Shown: positions 37,695-46,967 of the stretch, piece after piece | How positions within the stretch are numbered: the first letter of the stretch is position 1 | Layout of the letters: each line of letters opens with the position of its first letter | DNA from: 34-65-8 sp046294735 | Lineage (GTDB): Bacteria; Pseudomonadota; Alphaproteobacteria; Sphingomonadales; Sphingomonadaceae | Length of the DNA stretch: 64,000 bases | Direction: 5' to 3' | Assembly (NCBI GenBank): GCA_046294735.1 | Contig: JBKBKB010000006.1 | Span: 62,001-126,000, forward strand | The notes under the pieces: model-generated | The model's input: the letters and a program-made list of their open reading frames with translations, nothing else | Database searches by the model: none | Told to the model about the DNA's origin: nothing | Translations under genes and position numbers: made by a program

Positions 37695-38339
37695 ATGCCA
37701 GAATACCGGTTTACCAAGCTGCTCGCAGGAAGCGCCGTTGCGGCGTTGGCCCTGTCCGGTTGCGCCAGCAGTGGCGGCCCCCAGTTGCCCCCTGCAGCCT
37801 TTGTCTCGATGCAGGAGGGACCGGGCGAGGAATACGTGATTGGCCCGCTAGACCAGCTGACAATCCACGTCTGGCGCAATCCTGAACTGGGCGCGGAAAA
37901 GATCCAGGTCCGCCCGGACGGACGCATCACCACCCCGCTGGTGACCGACATGCCAGCCGTGGGCAAGACCCCGTCGATGCTGGCCCAGGACATCCGCCTG
38001 CAGCTGTCACAATATATCGAAGAGCCGCTGGTGTCGGTAATCGTGACTGAATTCGCCGGCACCTTCAGCCAGCAGGTGCGGATCATCGGTGCGACCGAGA
38101 AGCCCGCCTCGATCCCGTTCCGTGCCAACATGACGGTGCTCGATGCGATGATTGCAGTTGGCGGCCTGAGCGAATTCGCCGCTGGCAACCGGGCACGCCT
38201 GATCCGGTTCGACAAGCAGGCCGGGCGCCAGCGCGAGTTCGCCCTGCGGCTGGGCGACCTGCTGCGCAAGGGCGACAGCAGGGCCAACGTCATGCTCCAA
38301 CCGGGCGACGTGATCATCATCCCAGAAAGCATGTTCTGA
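37695..38339 (+). CDS. XrtA-associated polysaccharide export lipoprotein (Wza-like)
   Basis: A 214-residue outer-membrane polysaccharide export lipoprotein. The signal peptide ends in a clear lipobox (LALSGC); then comes the Poly_export (PES) domain (YVIGPLDQLTIHVWRNPEL...VRPDGRITTPLV) and a SLBB-like region (IIGATEKPASIPFRANMTVLDAMIAVGG). It ends with VMLQPGDVIIIPES. ATG 37695 is chosen because it gives a proper signal peptide. It opens the exopolysaccharide operon that runs to 50428. Confidence 0.92.
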   Translation: MPEYRFTKLLAGSAVAALALSGCASSGGPQLPPAAFVSMQEGPGEEYVIGPLDQLTIHVWRNPELGAEKIQVRPDGRITTPLVTDMPAVGKTPSMLAQDIRLQLSQYIEEPLVSVIVTEFAGTFSQQVRIIGATEKPASIPFRANMTVLDAMIAVGGLSEFAAGNRARLIRFDKQAGRQREFALRLGDLLRKGDSRANVMLQPGDVIIIPESMF

Positions 38340-38358
38340 ACCAGGATCGGCGCGACGC

Positions 38359-39876
38359 ATGAACGAAGTTTTCGACGAATTCCGCTCGGCCATCCATTCG
38401 GTGTGGCACCGCCGCTGGCTGACGCTGGCGGTGGCATGGGGCGTGTGTGTGCTGGGCTGGCTGGTGGTCGCCATGATCCCCAACACCTACGAATCCAAGG
38501 CCCGTATCTTCGTCCAGCTGGATGACGTGCTGGCCGAACAGATCGGCATTGCCAACAGCGGCCAGAAGGAAATCGATCGGGTTCGGCAGACGTTGGTCAG
38601 CGCGGTAAACCTGGAAAAGGTCATCCGTTCGACCAAGCTGGGCGATTCGGTCCAATCGCAGCGCGACATGGAGAAGGCGATTGTCGCGCTGACCGAGAAG
38701 GTCTCGGTCAAGAGCGAGCAAGGCAATCTGTTTGAGCTATCGGCCACCGCCGGGCGCGGTGATCTGTCCGATGCGGAAAACGCCAAGCTGTCGCAGGAAA
38801 TCGTCCAGAAACTGATCGACATCTTCCGCGAGGAGAACATTGCCGGCAACCGCGGCGAAGTGGCCCAGACGGTGGTATTCCTCGACCAGCAGCTGGAAGA
38901 TCGGAAGAAGGAACTTGAGGAAGCCGAGCAACGCCGCCTCGCGTTCGAAGCGGAACATCCCGAACTGATCGGTGGTAGTGCGGCGCTGACCGGACGGCTT
39001 ACGATGATGCGGACTGAGCTGCGCGGCGTCGAGGCCGACCTTGCTGCCGCACAGAGCGCGCTGGCCGCGATCAACGGCCAGCTGGCTGGCACCCCGCGCA
39101 CCATTGCAGGTGGTCCGGGCGCAGGCGGTGCCAGCGGTGCACTGGCCCAGGCGCGGTCGGAACTGGCCGGCCTTCAGGCGCGTGGTCTGACCGACAGCCA
39201 CCCGGACGTGGTGGCGATGAAAAAGCGCATCGACCTGCTTGAGCCCCAGGCAGCTCGCGAAGGCGGCGGGGGCGGCTCTCCCAACCCGGCCTATAGCTCG
39301 CTAGTGTCAATCAAGGCCGAACGGGAAGCCAATGTTCAGGCCCTGATGGCGCGCAAGGCGGCGCTTCAGGCGGAACTTTCCGGGGTTATCGCCAGTCAGG
39401 CCAGTGAGCCTGCGGTGGCGGCCGAAGCCAACCGGATCAGCCGTGACTACGAAGTGCTCAAAGACAAATACGACGAAATCCTGAAGAACCGCGAGGAGAT
39501 GCGCCTTCGCGGGCAGGTCGAGAACGAACGCAGCTCATTCCGCTTCGAAGTGATCGACCCGCCAACCGTGCCCAACGGTCCGGCGGCCCCAAACCGGCCG
39601 ATTTTGCTGATCGGTGTGCTGCTGGCCGGTCTGGCAGCCGGCGCGGGCGCGGCTTTCGCAATGGGCCAGCTCCGATCGACTTTTGCCACTACCGTCAAGC
39701 TTGAGCGAGCAATGGACCTGCCCGTGCTCGGGGCGGTTTCGCAGGTGGTCAACGAAGCGGGCCGGGCGCTGCGGCGCAAGCGCCAGCGCCAGTTCTACGC
39801 CGCCAGCGCAGCCTTGGGCGGATTGTGCTTCATCCTGCTGGTGGTCGATTTTGTCCAGCGCGGCACTGTGGCTTGA
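38359..39876 (+). CDS. XrtA-associated chain-length determinant (Wzz-like)
   Basis: A 505-residue polysaccharide co-polymerase. A Wzz domain with the first membrane helix at about residues 20-42 (LTLAVAWGVCVLGWLVVAMIP) is followed by a long periplasmic coiled-coil region (about 160-370, rich in Glu, Lys, Ala and Leu) and C-terminal hydrophobic segments PILLIGVLLAGLAAGAGAAF and AALGGLCFILLVVDF. The PPTVPNGPAAPNRP motif before the second helix is typical of co-polymerases. It partners the separate BY-kinase encoded next. Confidence 0.92.
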   Translation: MNEVFDEFRSAIHSVWHRRWLTLAVAWGVCVLGWLVVAMIPNTYESKARIFVQLDDVLAEQIGIANSGQKEIDRVRQTLVSAVNLEKVIRSTKLGDSVQSQRDMEKAIVALTEKVSVKSEQGNLFELSATAGRGDLSDAENAKLSQEIVQKLIDIFREENIAGNRGEVAQTVVFLDQQLEDRKKELEEAEQRRLAFEAEHPELIGGSAALTGRLTMMRTELRGVEADLAAAQSALAAINGQLAGTPRTIAGGPGAGGASGALAQARSELAGLQARGLTDSHPDVVAMKKRIDLLEPQAAREGGGGGSPNPAYSSLVSIKAEREANVQALMARKAALQAELSGVIASQASEPAVAAEANRISRDYEVLKDKYDEILKNREEMRLRGQVENERSSFRFEVIDPPTVPNGPAAPNRPILLIGVLLAGLAAGAGAAFAMGQLRSTFATTVKLERAMDLPVLGAVSQVVNEAGRALRRKRQRQFYAASAALGGLCFILLVVDFVQRGTVA

Positions 39877-39886
39877 GGAGAGGGAT

Positions 39887-40960
39887 ATGACCGAACACAC
39901 CAAGATCCCGCTCCCCGGCGAACCGGACAAGAACGAAAACTCCCTGTTCGAGCGCGCCAGCGGTGCGTTTGGGTTCGATGCCTTCAAGCCGGCCCCGCTG
40001 CCGGTCCGGCTGCCGGAAGAACCGATGAAGCGCGCCAAGGTGCGCAGCAAGCGCAAGGCCGCTGCCGAAGAGCAGACGCCCATGCCGGCGCAGCCTGTCG
40101 AGGCCGCCATCGTGCCCGACGTGCCGGTGGCGGCGTCAGTTCCGGTTCCGGCCCAACCGGTGCCTGAAACCCTGCCGGTTCCGGCGGCTGCGTCCGAAGT
40201 GACGCTGGCGCAAGGCTTCGAGCCGATCCGGTTCAGTGGCCGCAAGCACAAGGTAGACGCCGCCGGGCTGCGCGAGCAGGGTATGATCGTGCCCGGCGCA
40301 CCGGTCAGCCGACTGCTGGAAGAGTTCCGCATTATCAAGCGGCAATTGCTGTCCACCGCCCGCGAACGGGGCACGGCTGCGTCGCGGCGCATTCTGGTCT
40401 GCTCGCCGCTGCCGGGAGAAGGCAAGACCTTCTGCTCGGTCAACCTGGCACTGTCGGCGGCCAACGAGCGCGAGACGGAAGTCCTGCTGGTCGACGCCGA
40501 TTTTGCCAAGCCCTCGGTCCTGTCGACGCTTGGCCTCCCCAAGCGGCCCGGCTTCATGGATTGCCTGGCCAATCCGGAACTGCAGATCGAGGACTTGGTG
40601 ATGGGCACGGACGTTCCGGGTCTGTGGGTGCTCCCGGCCGGCAACCGGACCGATGCCGACAGCGAGTTCCTCGGTTCATCACGCACCGCGGAACTGCTGG
40701 ACCGCCTGACCATGGGCGCGCCGAACCGGATCGTGATTTTTGACACGCCACCCGCGCTTGCTGCTTCGCCGGCGGCGGAACTGGCCAAGCATGTGGGCCA
40801 GGCAGTGCTGGTCGCGCGGGCCGACAAGACCGGACAGACCTCGCTTGAAGATGCCTACCAGCTGCTGTCGGCCTGCCCTGACATCAAGCTGCTGCTCAAC
40901 GCTGTCAATTTCAGCCCCAGCGGGCGCCGCTTCGGCTCCTACTACGGCTATGGGGAGTAA
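39887..40960 (+). CDS. XrtA-associated tyrosine autokinase (BY-kinase, CpsD-like)
   Basis: Cytoplasmic bacterial tyrosine kinase of 357 residues controlling polymerisation through its Wzz-like partner. The ATPase core has Walker A PLPGEGKT at 174-181, Walker A' VLLVDADF and Walker B IVIFDTPP, and the C-terminus ends in a Tyr cluster (FGSYYGYGE). The first 110 residues are unusual: a basic patch (MKRAKVRSKRKAAAEE) and a long Pro-Val-Ala linker. ATG 39887 follows the Wzz-like gene by 10 bases with a ribosome-binding site (GAGGAGAGGG). Confidence 0.9.
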   Translation: MTEHTKIPLPGEPDKNENSLFERASGAFGFDAFKPAPLPVRLPEEPMKRAKVRSKRKAAAEEQTPMPAQPVEAAIVPDVPVAASVPVPAQPVPETLPVPAAASEVTLAQGFEPIRFSGRKHKVDAAGLREQGMIVPGAPVSRLLEEFRIIKRQLLSTARERGTAASRRILVCSPLPGEGKTFCSVNLALSAANERETEVLLVDADFAKPSVLSTLGLPKRPGFMDCLANPELQIEDLVMGTDVPGLWVLPAGNRTDADSEFLGSSRTAELLDRLTMGAPNRIVIFDTPPALAASPAAELAKHVGQAVLVARADKTGQTSLEDAYQLLSACPDIKLLLNAVNFSPSGRRFGSYYGYGE

Positions 40961-40964
40961 ACCC

Positions 40965-42626
40965 ATGAAACGCCTGCCATACATCACCCTTGCGGCCATC
41001 GCTGCTCTCGCTTCGGCCAGTCCGGCACTGGCGCAGAGCCGTTCCGGCGCCAGCACGGAAGGAGCCGGGCGCAGCGAGCGCTCCGGCGGTGCCCGAAATG
41101 TCCGCATCGATCCCTATATTGAGGCCTCGCAACTGGTCGTGGCCGAACTTTCGCCCGGTGACGATGTGGTGACCTTCACCCAGCTCGCCGCCGGTGTTGA
41201 TGCCAGCGTGACCGGCCGCAACAACGGCGCCTCCGTCTCGATCCGCTACGAATACAACGTCGGTTACGGCGATGCGGTGGATTCCAACACCCTGAGCGGC
41301 GTAGCCCGGGGCTATACCTCGATCGTGCCGCAACTGTTGACCGTGGAGGCCGGTGCGCTGGCCGCCCGGAATCAGGTCAACGGCAACGGCGGGATCACCC
41401 CCAATCCGCTGATTAACCAGGGCTCTGACAGCCGCCTCTATTCGGTCTATGCCGGACCGACGCTGGCCACCCGCGCGGGCGATGTCGACGTCTCGGCCAA
41501 TTACCGGGTTGGTTATACCAAGGTCGAATCGCCGGATGCGCTGGTGACGGCGCCTGGTGCCGAGCCGATCGACGTGTTCGACGACAGCCTGGTGCAGAGC
41601 GCCTCGGTCCGGATCGGAACCCGTCCGGGCGAACCGCTGCCGTTCGGCCTCGGGGTCGGTGCGGGCTGGTTGCAGGAAGACGTCTCCAACCTCGACCAGC
41701 GGGTCCGCGACATGAACGTCCGCGCCGATGTAACCGTGCCGTTGACCCAGTCGCTCGCGGTGATCGGCGGGATTGGCTACGAGGACGTGCAGGTCTCCTC
41801 CCGCGATGCAGTGCTTGATGCAAACGGCGTGCCGGTGGTAGGATCGGATGGCCGCCTGGTGACCGACAAGAGCCAGCCGCGCCAGATCGCCTATGAAACC
41901 GATGGCCTGATCTGGGATGCCGGCGTGATGTGGCGGCCAAGCAGCCGCACTGTGCTGCAGGCGGCGGTCGGACGTCGCTACGATTCGACGACCTACTATG
42001 GCAGCCTGTCTTACGCGCCCAACGCGCGCAGCAGCTTCAACGTCAACGTCTACGACGCCATTTCCGGCTTCGGCAACCAGCTGACCACCGCGCTGGCCAA
42101 CCTTCCGACCGAGTTTACCGCCAACCGCAATGCCCTGACCGGCGAACTGTCGGGCTGCGTCGACAGCCTCGAAGGCAACAACTGCCTGACCGGTGCGCTC
42201 GGCTCGATCCGCTCCGGCGTGTTCCGTTCGCGCGGGGTTTCTGCCAGCTATGCCATGCAGATTGGCCGGATGAGCGCGGGAATTGGGGCAGGCTATGATC
42301 GCCGCCGGTTCGTCGCCGCACCAGGAACGGTGCTGGCTGCGGCCAATGGCGTGACTGACGAGAGCTACTATCTCGCCGCCTATCTCAGCGGCGAGCTGGG
42401 GCGAAGCGGCGGCTTCTCTGCCAATGCCTACGCCAACTGGCTGGAGAGCGGCTTCGCCAACGCGGGCGACGTGTTCGCCACCGGCGGATCGGCTTCCTAC
42501 AGCCGCCGCATCGTCAGCGGGCTGTCAGCCCGCGCCGCCGTCGCTCTCGACCATCTCGACAGCGACTTTGCCGCTCAGGACCTGACTGCCGCTTCCGCGT
42601 TGCTCGGCCTGCGCTACGATTTCTAA
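40965..42626 (+). CDS. XrtA-associated outer-membrane beta-barrel protein
   Basis: A 553-residue secreted protein (signal peptide LAAIAALASASPALAQ) made of alternating beta-strands such as VSIRYEYNVGYGDAV, YRVGYTKVESPDAL and TVLQAAVGRRYDSTTYYGSL, ending in a terminal Phe (ALLGLRYDF), the signal for outer-membrane insertion. It matches the family of XrtA/PEP-CTERM-associated outer-membrane proteins, which is often wrongly labelled as a translocase subunit. It may be an exopolysaccharide porin. ATG 40965 lies 4 bases after the kinase stop. Confidence 0.85.
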   Translation: MKRLPYITLAAIAALASASPALAQSRSGASTEGAGRSERSGGARNVRIDPYIEASQLVVAELSPGDDVVTFTQLAAGVDASVTGRNNGASVSIRYEYNVGYGDAVDSNTLSGVARGYTSIVPQLLTVEAGALAARNQVNGNGGITPNPLINQGSDSRLYSVYAGPTLATRAGDVDVSANYRVGYTKVESPDALVTAPGAEPIDVFDDSLVQSASVRIGTRPGEPLPFGLGVGAGWLQEDVSNLDQRVRDMNVRADVTVPLTQSLAVIGGIGYEDVQVSSRDAVLDANGVPVVGSDGRLVTDKSQPRQIAYETDGLIWDAGVMWRPSSRTVLQAAVGRRYDSTTYYGSLSYAPNARSSFNVNVYDAISGFGNQLTTALANLPTEFTANRNALTGELSGCVDSLEGNNCLTGALGSIRSGVFRSRGVSASYAMQIGRMSAGIGAGYDRRRFVAAPGTVLAAANGVTDESYYLAAYLSGELGRSGGFSANAYANWLESGFANAGDVFATGGSASYSRRIVSGLSARAAVALDHLDSDFAAQDLTAASALLGLRYDF

Positions 42627-42638
42627 GGGGACTGACGC

Positions 42639-43796
42639 ATGTTCGATGATTTCTATGGCCTGACCGGACGCCCGTTCCAGCTCACGCCTGATCCGAACTT
42701 CTTCTTCGAAAGCGGCACGCATCGCAAGGCGCTGTCATATCTCGGCTATGGCCTGGCGCAGTCCGAAGGCTTCATCGTTATCACCGGCGAGGTCGGGGCG
42801 GGCAAGTCCACTCTGGTTGCGCACCTGATGCAGCGGATCGACCGTGAACGGATCACAGTCGGCCAGATCGTGACCAGTAACCTCGACGGTGCGGAACTGG
42901 TGCATCTTGCAGCACAGAGCTTCGGCCTCGACATCGAAGGCCATGACAAGGCGGCCGCGCTGGGCGAGATCGAGAATTTCCTGCACGAGGAAGCGCGCGA
43001 AGGCCGCCGCTGCCTGCTGATTGTGGACGAATCGCAGAACCTCTCGGTCGAGGCGTTGGAAGAGCTGCGGATGTTGTCCAACTTTCAACTCGGCGCGCAC
43101 CCGCTGCTGCAGGTGCTGCTGCTGGGCCAGCCTGAGTTCAAGAAGGTGCTGGCCGAACATCAGTCGCTTGAGCAGCTGCGCCAGCGGGTCATTGCCGCGC
43201 ATCACCTGGAACCGATGGAACAGGGCGAACTGGAGCCCTATATCCGGCACCGGCTGGCCTGCGTCGGGTGGAAGGGTAATCCGGAATTCGACCAGCGCGT
43301 ATTTGCCGAGATGTATGAAGCGACCGGAGGTATCCCGCGCCGCATCAATCAGGTGGCAACCCGGCTGCTGCTGCTTGGCGCGGTCGAGCAGCGCACACGG
43401 ATCGATGCCGCCATGCTCAGTGCCGTGCTTAAGGAAATGCGAAGCGACAATGCCTTTCCGGAAGCGGCGCCCAGCCCGATGCCGCGGCCGGAACAGGCCC
43501 CTGCGCCAGGTCCGGTCAAGCACGCCGCCTACCAGCAACCCGCGCCGCAGCCAGTTCCGGCAGCCGATATCCAGGCCTTGCTGGCGCAGCGCGATGCACA
43601 GATTGTGGAACTGCAGCAGGCCGTGCTGGAATTGTCGGACAAGGCCGCCGCCGGTCAACACCTGCCCGCCGATGCCGCGCACCGGATTGCCGCTCTGGAG
43701 CATCGCTTGATCGAGCAGGAACGCACCGTGCGCCACGTACTGACTATGCTGATCGAGTGGGTCGAAAGCGGCCAGCCACCCCGCGCCGTTGCGTGA
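42639..43796 (+). CDS. XrtA-associated ATPase (ExeA/GspA-like)
   Basis: A 385-residue AAA ATPase with Walker A GEVGAGKST at 50-58 and Walker B LLIVDESQNLS, then a sensor-type region VLLLGQPEFKKVLA. The start MFDDFYGLTGRPFQLTPDP is typical of the family. The C-terminal 100 residues hold a Pro-rich linker and a Gln/Ala-rich coiled-coil (QALLAQRDAQIVELQQAVLEL). Family members occur only in exosortase A loci; the partner acted on is not established. Confidence 0.9.
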   Translation: MFDDFYGLTGRPFQLTPDPNFFFESGTHRKALSYLGYGLAQSEGFIVITGEVGAGKSTLVAHLMQRIDRERITVGQIVTSNLDGAELVHLAAQSFGLDIEGHDKAAALGEIENFLHEEAREGRRCLLIVDESQNLSVEALEELRMLSNFQLGAHPLLQVLLLGQPEFKKVLAEHQSLEQLRQRVIAAHHLEPMEQGELEPYIRHRLACVGWKGNPEFDQRVFAEMYEATGGIPRRINQVATRLLLLGAVEQRTRIDAAMLSAVLKEMRSDNAFPEAAPSPMPRPEQAPAPGPVKHAAYQQPAPQPVPAADIQALLAQRDAQIVELQQAVLELSDKAAAGQHLPADAAHRIAALEHRLIEQERTVRHVLTMLIEWVESGQPPRAVA

Positions 43797-43807
43797 CGGA
43801 GCACCTG

Positions 43808-44680
43808 ATGGATCAGCCGGTGATTACCAATGGCCTGTCGGTCGATGTTGAAGACTGGTTTCAGGTCGGCGCGTTCGAGAACGTGATCGACCGTAGCGAC
43901 TGGGACGGGCTGGCGCTGCGGGTGGAAGACAATGTCCTGCGCATTCTCGACCTGTTCGATGAAGCGCAGGTCAAGGCGACGTTCTTTACGCTGGGCTGGG
44001 TCGCCCGGCGCAATCCGGCACTGATGCGGCGGATCGCCGATGCCGGGCACGAGATTGCCAGCCATGGTTATGACCACGCCCGCGTGTTCACCTTTGACCG
44101 GGCCGAATTTGCCGAGGATATCCGCAAGGCGCGCCAAATTCTGGAAGATGCGGCCGGGGTGGCTGTAACCGGCTATCGCGCGCCCAGCTTCTCGATCGAC
44201 CAGCGCACGCCCTGGGCGTATATGGAGCTGGCCGAGCAGGGCTATGCCTATTCCTCCAGCGTCGCCCCCGTGGCGCATGATCACTATGGCTGGCGCGAGG
44301 CGCCCCGGTTCGCCTTCAGGCCGTTACCTTGGTCAAGCTTGGTCGAGATACCGGTGACGACGGCGCTGCTCGGCGGACGCCGGGTGGCGGCGGGCGGGGG
44401 CGGGTTCTTCCGCGTCCTGCCCTATGCGTTCTCGCGGTGGGCGATCCGCCAGGTCAACCGGCGCGAGGGGCGCCCGGCGGTATTCTATTTCCATCCGTGG
44501 GAAATCGACCCGGATCAGCCCCGCGTGGGCCATGCACCGGTCAAATCGCGCCTGCGGCACTACACCAACCTGACGGTCATGGCCGACAAGTTGCGCGAAC
44601 TGGTGCACGAGTTCCAGTGGGGCCGGATGGACATTCTTGCGCACCGCGAGGCGATGCGGGCGGAGGACCTGGCCGCGTGA
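43808..44680 (+). CDS. XrtA-associated polysaccharide deacetylase
   Basis: A 290-residue NodB-type deacetylase with a C-terminal DUF3473 extension. The metal site is formed by D-E-D of SVDVEDWFQ at the N-terminus and the His of IASHGYDHA; the later RAPSFSID motif contains the catalytic-region Asp and PAVFYFHPWEID the C-terminal His. No signal peptide is present, so it acts in the cytoplasm or on the inner face. ATG 43808 is preceded by an ACGGAG ribosome-binding site; GTG 43793 overlaps the ATPase stop and is an alternative. Confidence 0.9.
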   Translation: MDQPVITNGLSVDVEDWFQVGAFENVIDRSDWDGLALRVEDNVLRILDLFDEAQVKATFFTLGWVARRNPALMRRIADAGHEIASHGYDHARVFTFDRAEFAEDIRKARQILEDAAGVAVTGYRAPSFSIDQRTPWAYMELAEQGYAYSSSVAPVAHDHYGWREAPRFAFRPLPWSSLVEIPVTTALLGGRRVAAGGGGFFRVLPYAFSRWAIRQVNRREGRPAVFYFHPWEIDPDQPRVGHAPVKSRLRHYTNLTVMADKLRELVHEFQWGRMDILAHREAMRAEDLAA

Positions 44681-45741
44681 ACGCGCCGTTCCCCTTGTGC
44701 AGCGAGCAGGTCAGCCTGGTCGACCTGCGCGATCCGGGGGAGGTCGCGCGGATCGAGGGATTTGTTGCGGAACTGCGGGGAACGCCGTTCCATCGCCCGG
44801 CCTGGCTCCAGGCCGTGGAGCGGGGAACGGGCCAGCGAGCGCTGGGTCTGGTGGCGGAAAAGTGCGGCATCCTGACGGGCTGGCTGCCGCTGACGCAGGT
44901 CCATTCGCCGCTGTTCGGCCGGGCTCTGGTGTCGAGCGGGTTTGGCGTCGGCGGCGGCCCGCTGGCCGAAACCGGCAAGACCGCGCGCCACCTGTGCCGC
45001 GAGGCAGCGACCCTGGCCGAGCGCCACAGCTGCGCCAGCGTCGAGCTGCGCGGAGGTGAGGCACCGCGCGAATGGGCCGTGACCAGCGACAAGCATTGCG
45101 GCTTCGTCGCCGATCTGGCCGAGACCGACGAAGCGCAATTGCTCGCCATCCCGCGCAAGCAGCGGGCCGAGGTGCGCAAGAGTCTCGACCTTGACCTGGC
45201 TGTCTCGGTCGGGGCGGGCGAGGCGGACCGCGCGGCGCATTATGCGGTCTATGCCGAAAGCGTCCGGAACCTCGGCACGCCAGTCTTTCCGCGCAGCCTG
45301 TTCGATGCCGTGTTCGACCGGTTCGGCCCCGATGCCGACATCCTGACCGTGCGCCACCAGGGCAAGCCGGTGTCGAGCGTGCTCTCGCTCTATCATGACA
45401 ATGCCGTGATGCCTTACTGGGGCGGTGGCACCCCGGCCGCCCGCATCCTGCGGGCCAACGAGCGGATGTATTACGACCTGATGCTCCATGCCCGGCGGCG
45501 CGGGTACGACCGGTTTGACTTCGGCCGCTCCAAGACTGGCAGCGGGCCGTATAGCTACAAGAAAAACTGGGGCTTCGTGCCTGAACCGCTCAGCTATGCC
45601 AGCTGGACTGCGCCCGGGATCAAGCCGCGCAATATCGATCCGACCAGCGATACCTATTCCGCCCGGATCGAGCTGTGGAAGAAGCTGCCGCTGCCGGTCG
45701 CCAACCTGCTGGGGCCGCCGATCGCGCGCGGACTCGCCTGA
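44677..45741 (+). CDS. FemAB-family protein, XrtA/PEP-CTERM system-associated
   Basis: A 354-residue FemAB-type protein with two GNAT-like domains. Its hallmark is FDFGRSKTGSGPYSYKKNWGF near the C-terminus; earlier stretches include RPAWLQAVERGTGQR and PRKQRAEVRKSLDLDL. FemAB enzymes transfer aminoacyl groups from tRNA; here the family may modify a sugar or peptide moiety. The start is GTG 44677, overlapping the deacetylase stop, and its stop overlaps the next gene's ATG by 1 base. Confidence 0.9.
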   Translation: MNAPFPLCSEQVSLVDLRDPGEVARIEGFVAELRGTPFHRPAWLQAVERGTGQRALGLVAEKCGILTGWLPLTQVHSPLFGRALVSSGFGVGGGPLAETGKTARHLCREAATLAERHSCASVELRGGEAPREWAVTSDKHCGFVADLAETDEAQLLAIPRKQRAEVRKSLDLDLAVSVGAGEADRAAHYAVYAESVRNLGTPVFPRSLFDAVFDRFGPDADILTVRHQGKPVSSVLSLYHDNAVMPYWGGGTPAARILRANERMYYDLMLHARRRGYDRFDFGRSKTGSGPYSYKKNWGFVPEPLSYASWTAPGIKPRNIDPTSDTYSARIELWKKLPLPVANLLGPPIARGLA

Positions 45742-46967
45742 TGGGCGAAACCCTGTTCCTGGCGCACCGCGTGCCATTCCCGCCCAACCGCGGGGACAAG
45801 ATCCGATCGCATCACCTGCTCAAGGCGGTCGCGGCGCTGGGTCCGGTGCACGTGGGCACTTTTGGCGAAACCGACGAGGACATGGCCTGCGAGGCGGACC
45901 TATCTGCCGTGGCACGCACGCATTGTCTGATCCGACGCACCAAGCCCCTGCCGCAGGCGGGGCTGGAGGCGCTGGCAAGCGGCAGGCCGGTTAGCCTGAC
46001 GGCCTTCGAGTCGGCGCGGTTGCGGGACTGGGTGGCCGAGACGCTTGCCCGCTATCCCATAGACCGGATCGTCGTGTTCTCCGGCCAGATGGGGCAATAT
46101 GTGCCTGCTGGCTTCACCGGGCGCGTGGTGATTGACCTGTGCGATGTCGATTCCGCCAAGTTCGATGCCTATGCCAGCGATCATAGCTGGCCTCGCTCCG
46201 TGCTCGACCGGCGCGAGGCGCGGCTGCTGATGCGCGAAGAGGAGCGGCTGGCGCAGCGCGCCAATGTGACTCTGCTGGTGACCGAGGCCGAAGCGGCCCT
46301 GTTCCGCTCCCGCCTGCAGCAACCGGCCCGGGCCGATGTGCGTGCGCTCCGCAACGGGATCGACACTGTCGGCTATGATCCGGCGCGAGTGCCGTGCCAT
46401 CCTGACCTTGCGTCCAAAACCGGGCCGCACCTCGTGTTCACGGGCCAGATGGATTATCCCCCAAACATAGCCGCTGTGGCCCGGATGGCGCATGCGGTCC
46501 TGCCGCAGATCCGCCGCGTACACCCGATGGCACAGTTCCATGCGGTCGGCCGTGCTCCCACTGCCGAAGTCCGCAAGCTGGACGGGCAGGGCGGGGTGCG
46601 GGTGTGGGGCGAAGTGCCCGACGTAAAGCCGTTCCTCGCCTCGGCTGACATTGTGGTCGCCCCGCTCATGATTGCGCGCGGGGTCCAGAACAAGGTGCTG
46701 GAGGCGATGGCCATGGCCCGGCCGGTGGTGCTCAGCTCAGAAGCAGCGACCGGTATCGACGGCGCCGATAGGGTGCATTTCGCGGTCGGGCAGGATGACG
46801 CCGCACTGGTGCGGCAGGCGCTTGCCTTGCTCAGCGATCCTGCCGCTGCACATGCGATGGGGCGGGCAGCACGCGAATTCGTGGTCAGCAACCAGGGGTG
46901 GGAGGCCATGCTTGCCCCGCTGGCCGGGATGCTGGGCCAGCCTGAGGGTTGCCGTGATGCAGCCTGA
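45741..46967 (+). CDS. XrtA-associated glycosyltransferase (Stp1 family)
   Basis: A 408-residue GT-B sugar transferase specific to XrtA loci. The N-terminal half begins TLFLAHRVPFPPNRGDKIRSH, the central region has VVIDLCDVDSAKFDAYAS, and the C-terminal nucleotide-sugar domain contains VFTGQMDYPPNIAAVARM, RVWGEVPDVKPFLASADIVVAPLMIARGVQNKVLEAMA, as in glycosyltransferase family 4-like enzymes. It is the only glycosyltransferase in the locus. ATG 45741 overlaps the FemAB stop by one base. Confidence 0.9.
   Translation: MGETLFLAHRVPFPPNRGDKIRSHHLLKAVAALGPVHVGTFGETDEDMACEADLSAVARTHCLIRRTKPLPQAGLEALASGRPVSLTAFESARLRDWVAETLARYPIDRIVVFSGQMGQYVPAGFTGRVVIDLCDVDSAKFDAYASDHSWPRSVLDRREARLLMREEERLAQRANVTLLVTEAEAALFRSRLQQPARADVRALRNGIDTVGYDPARVPCHPDLASKTGPHLVFTGQMDYPPNIAAVARMAHAVLPQIRRVHPMAQFHAVGRAPTAEVRKLDGQGGVRVWGEVPDVKPFLASADIVVAPLMIARGVQNKVLEAMAMARPVVLSSEAATGIDGADRVHFAVGQDDAALVRQALALLSDPAAAHAMGRAAREFVVSNQGWEAMLAPLAGMLGQPEGCRDAA

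Noticed and set aside
40965..42626. Calling the beta-barrel protein a YajC/preprotein translocase subunit
   Set aside because: This label is often attached to the family, but the sequence is a secreted beta-strand protein ending in Phe, not a single-helix YajC.
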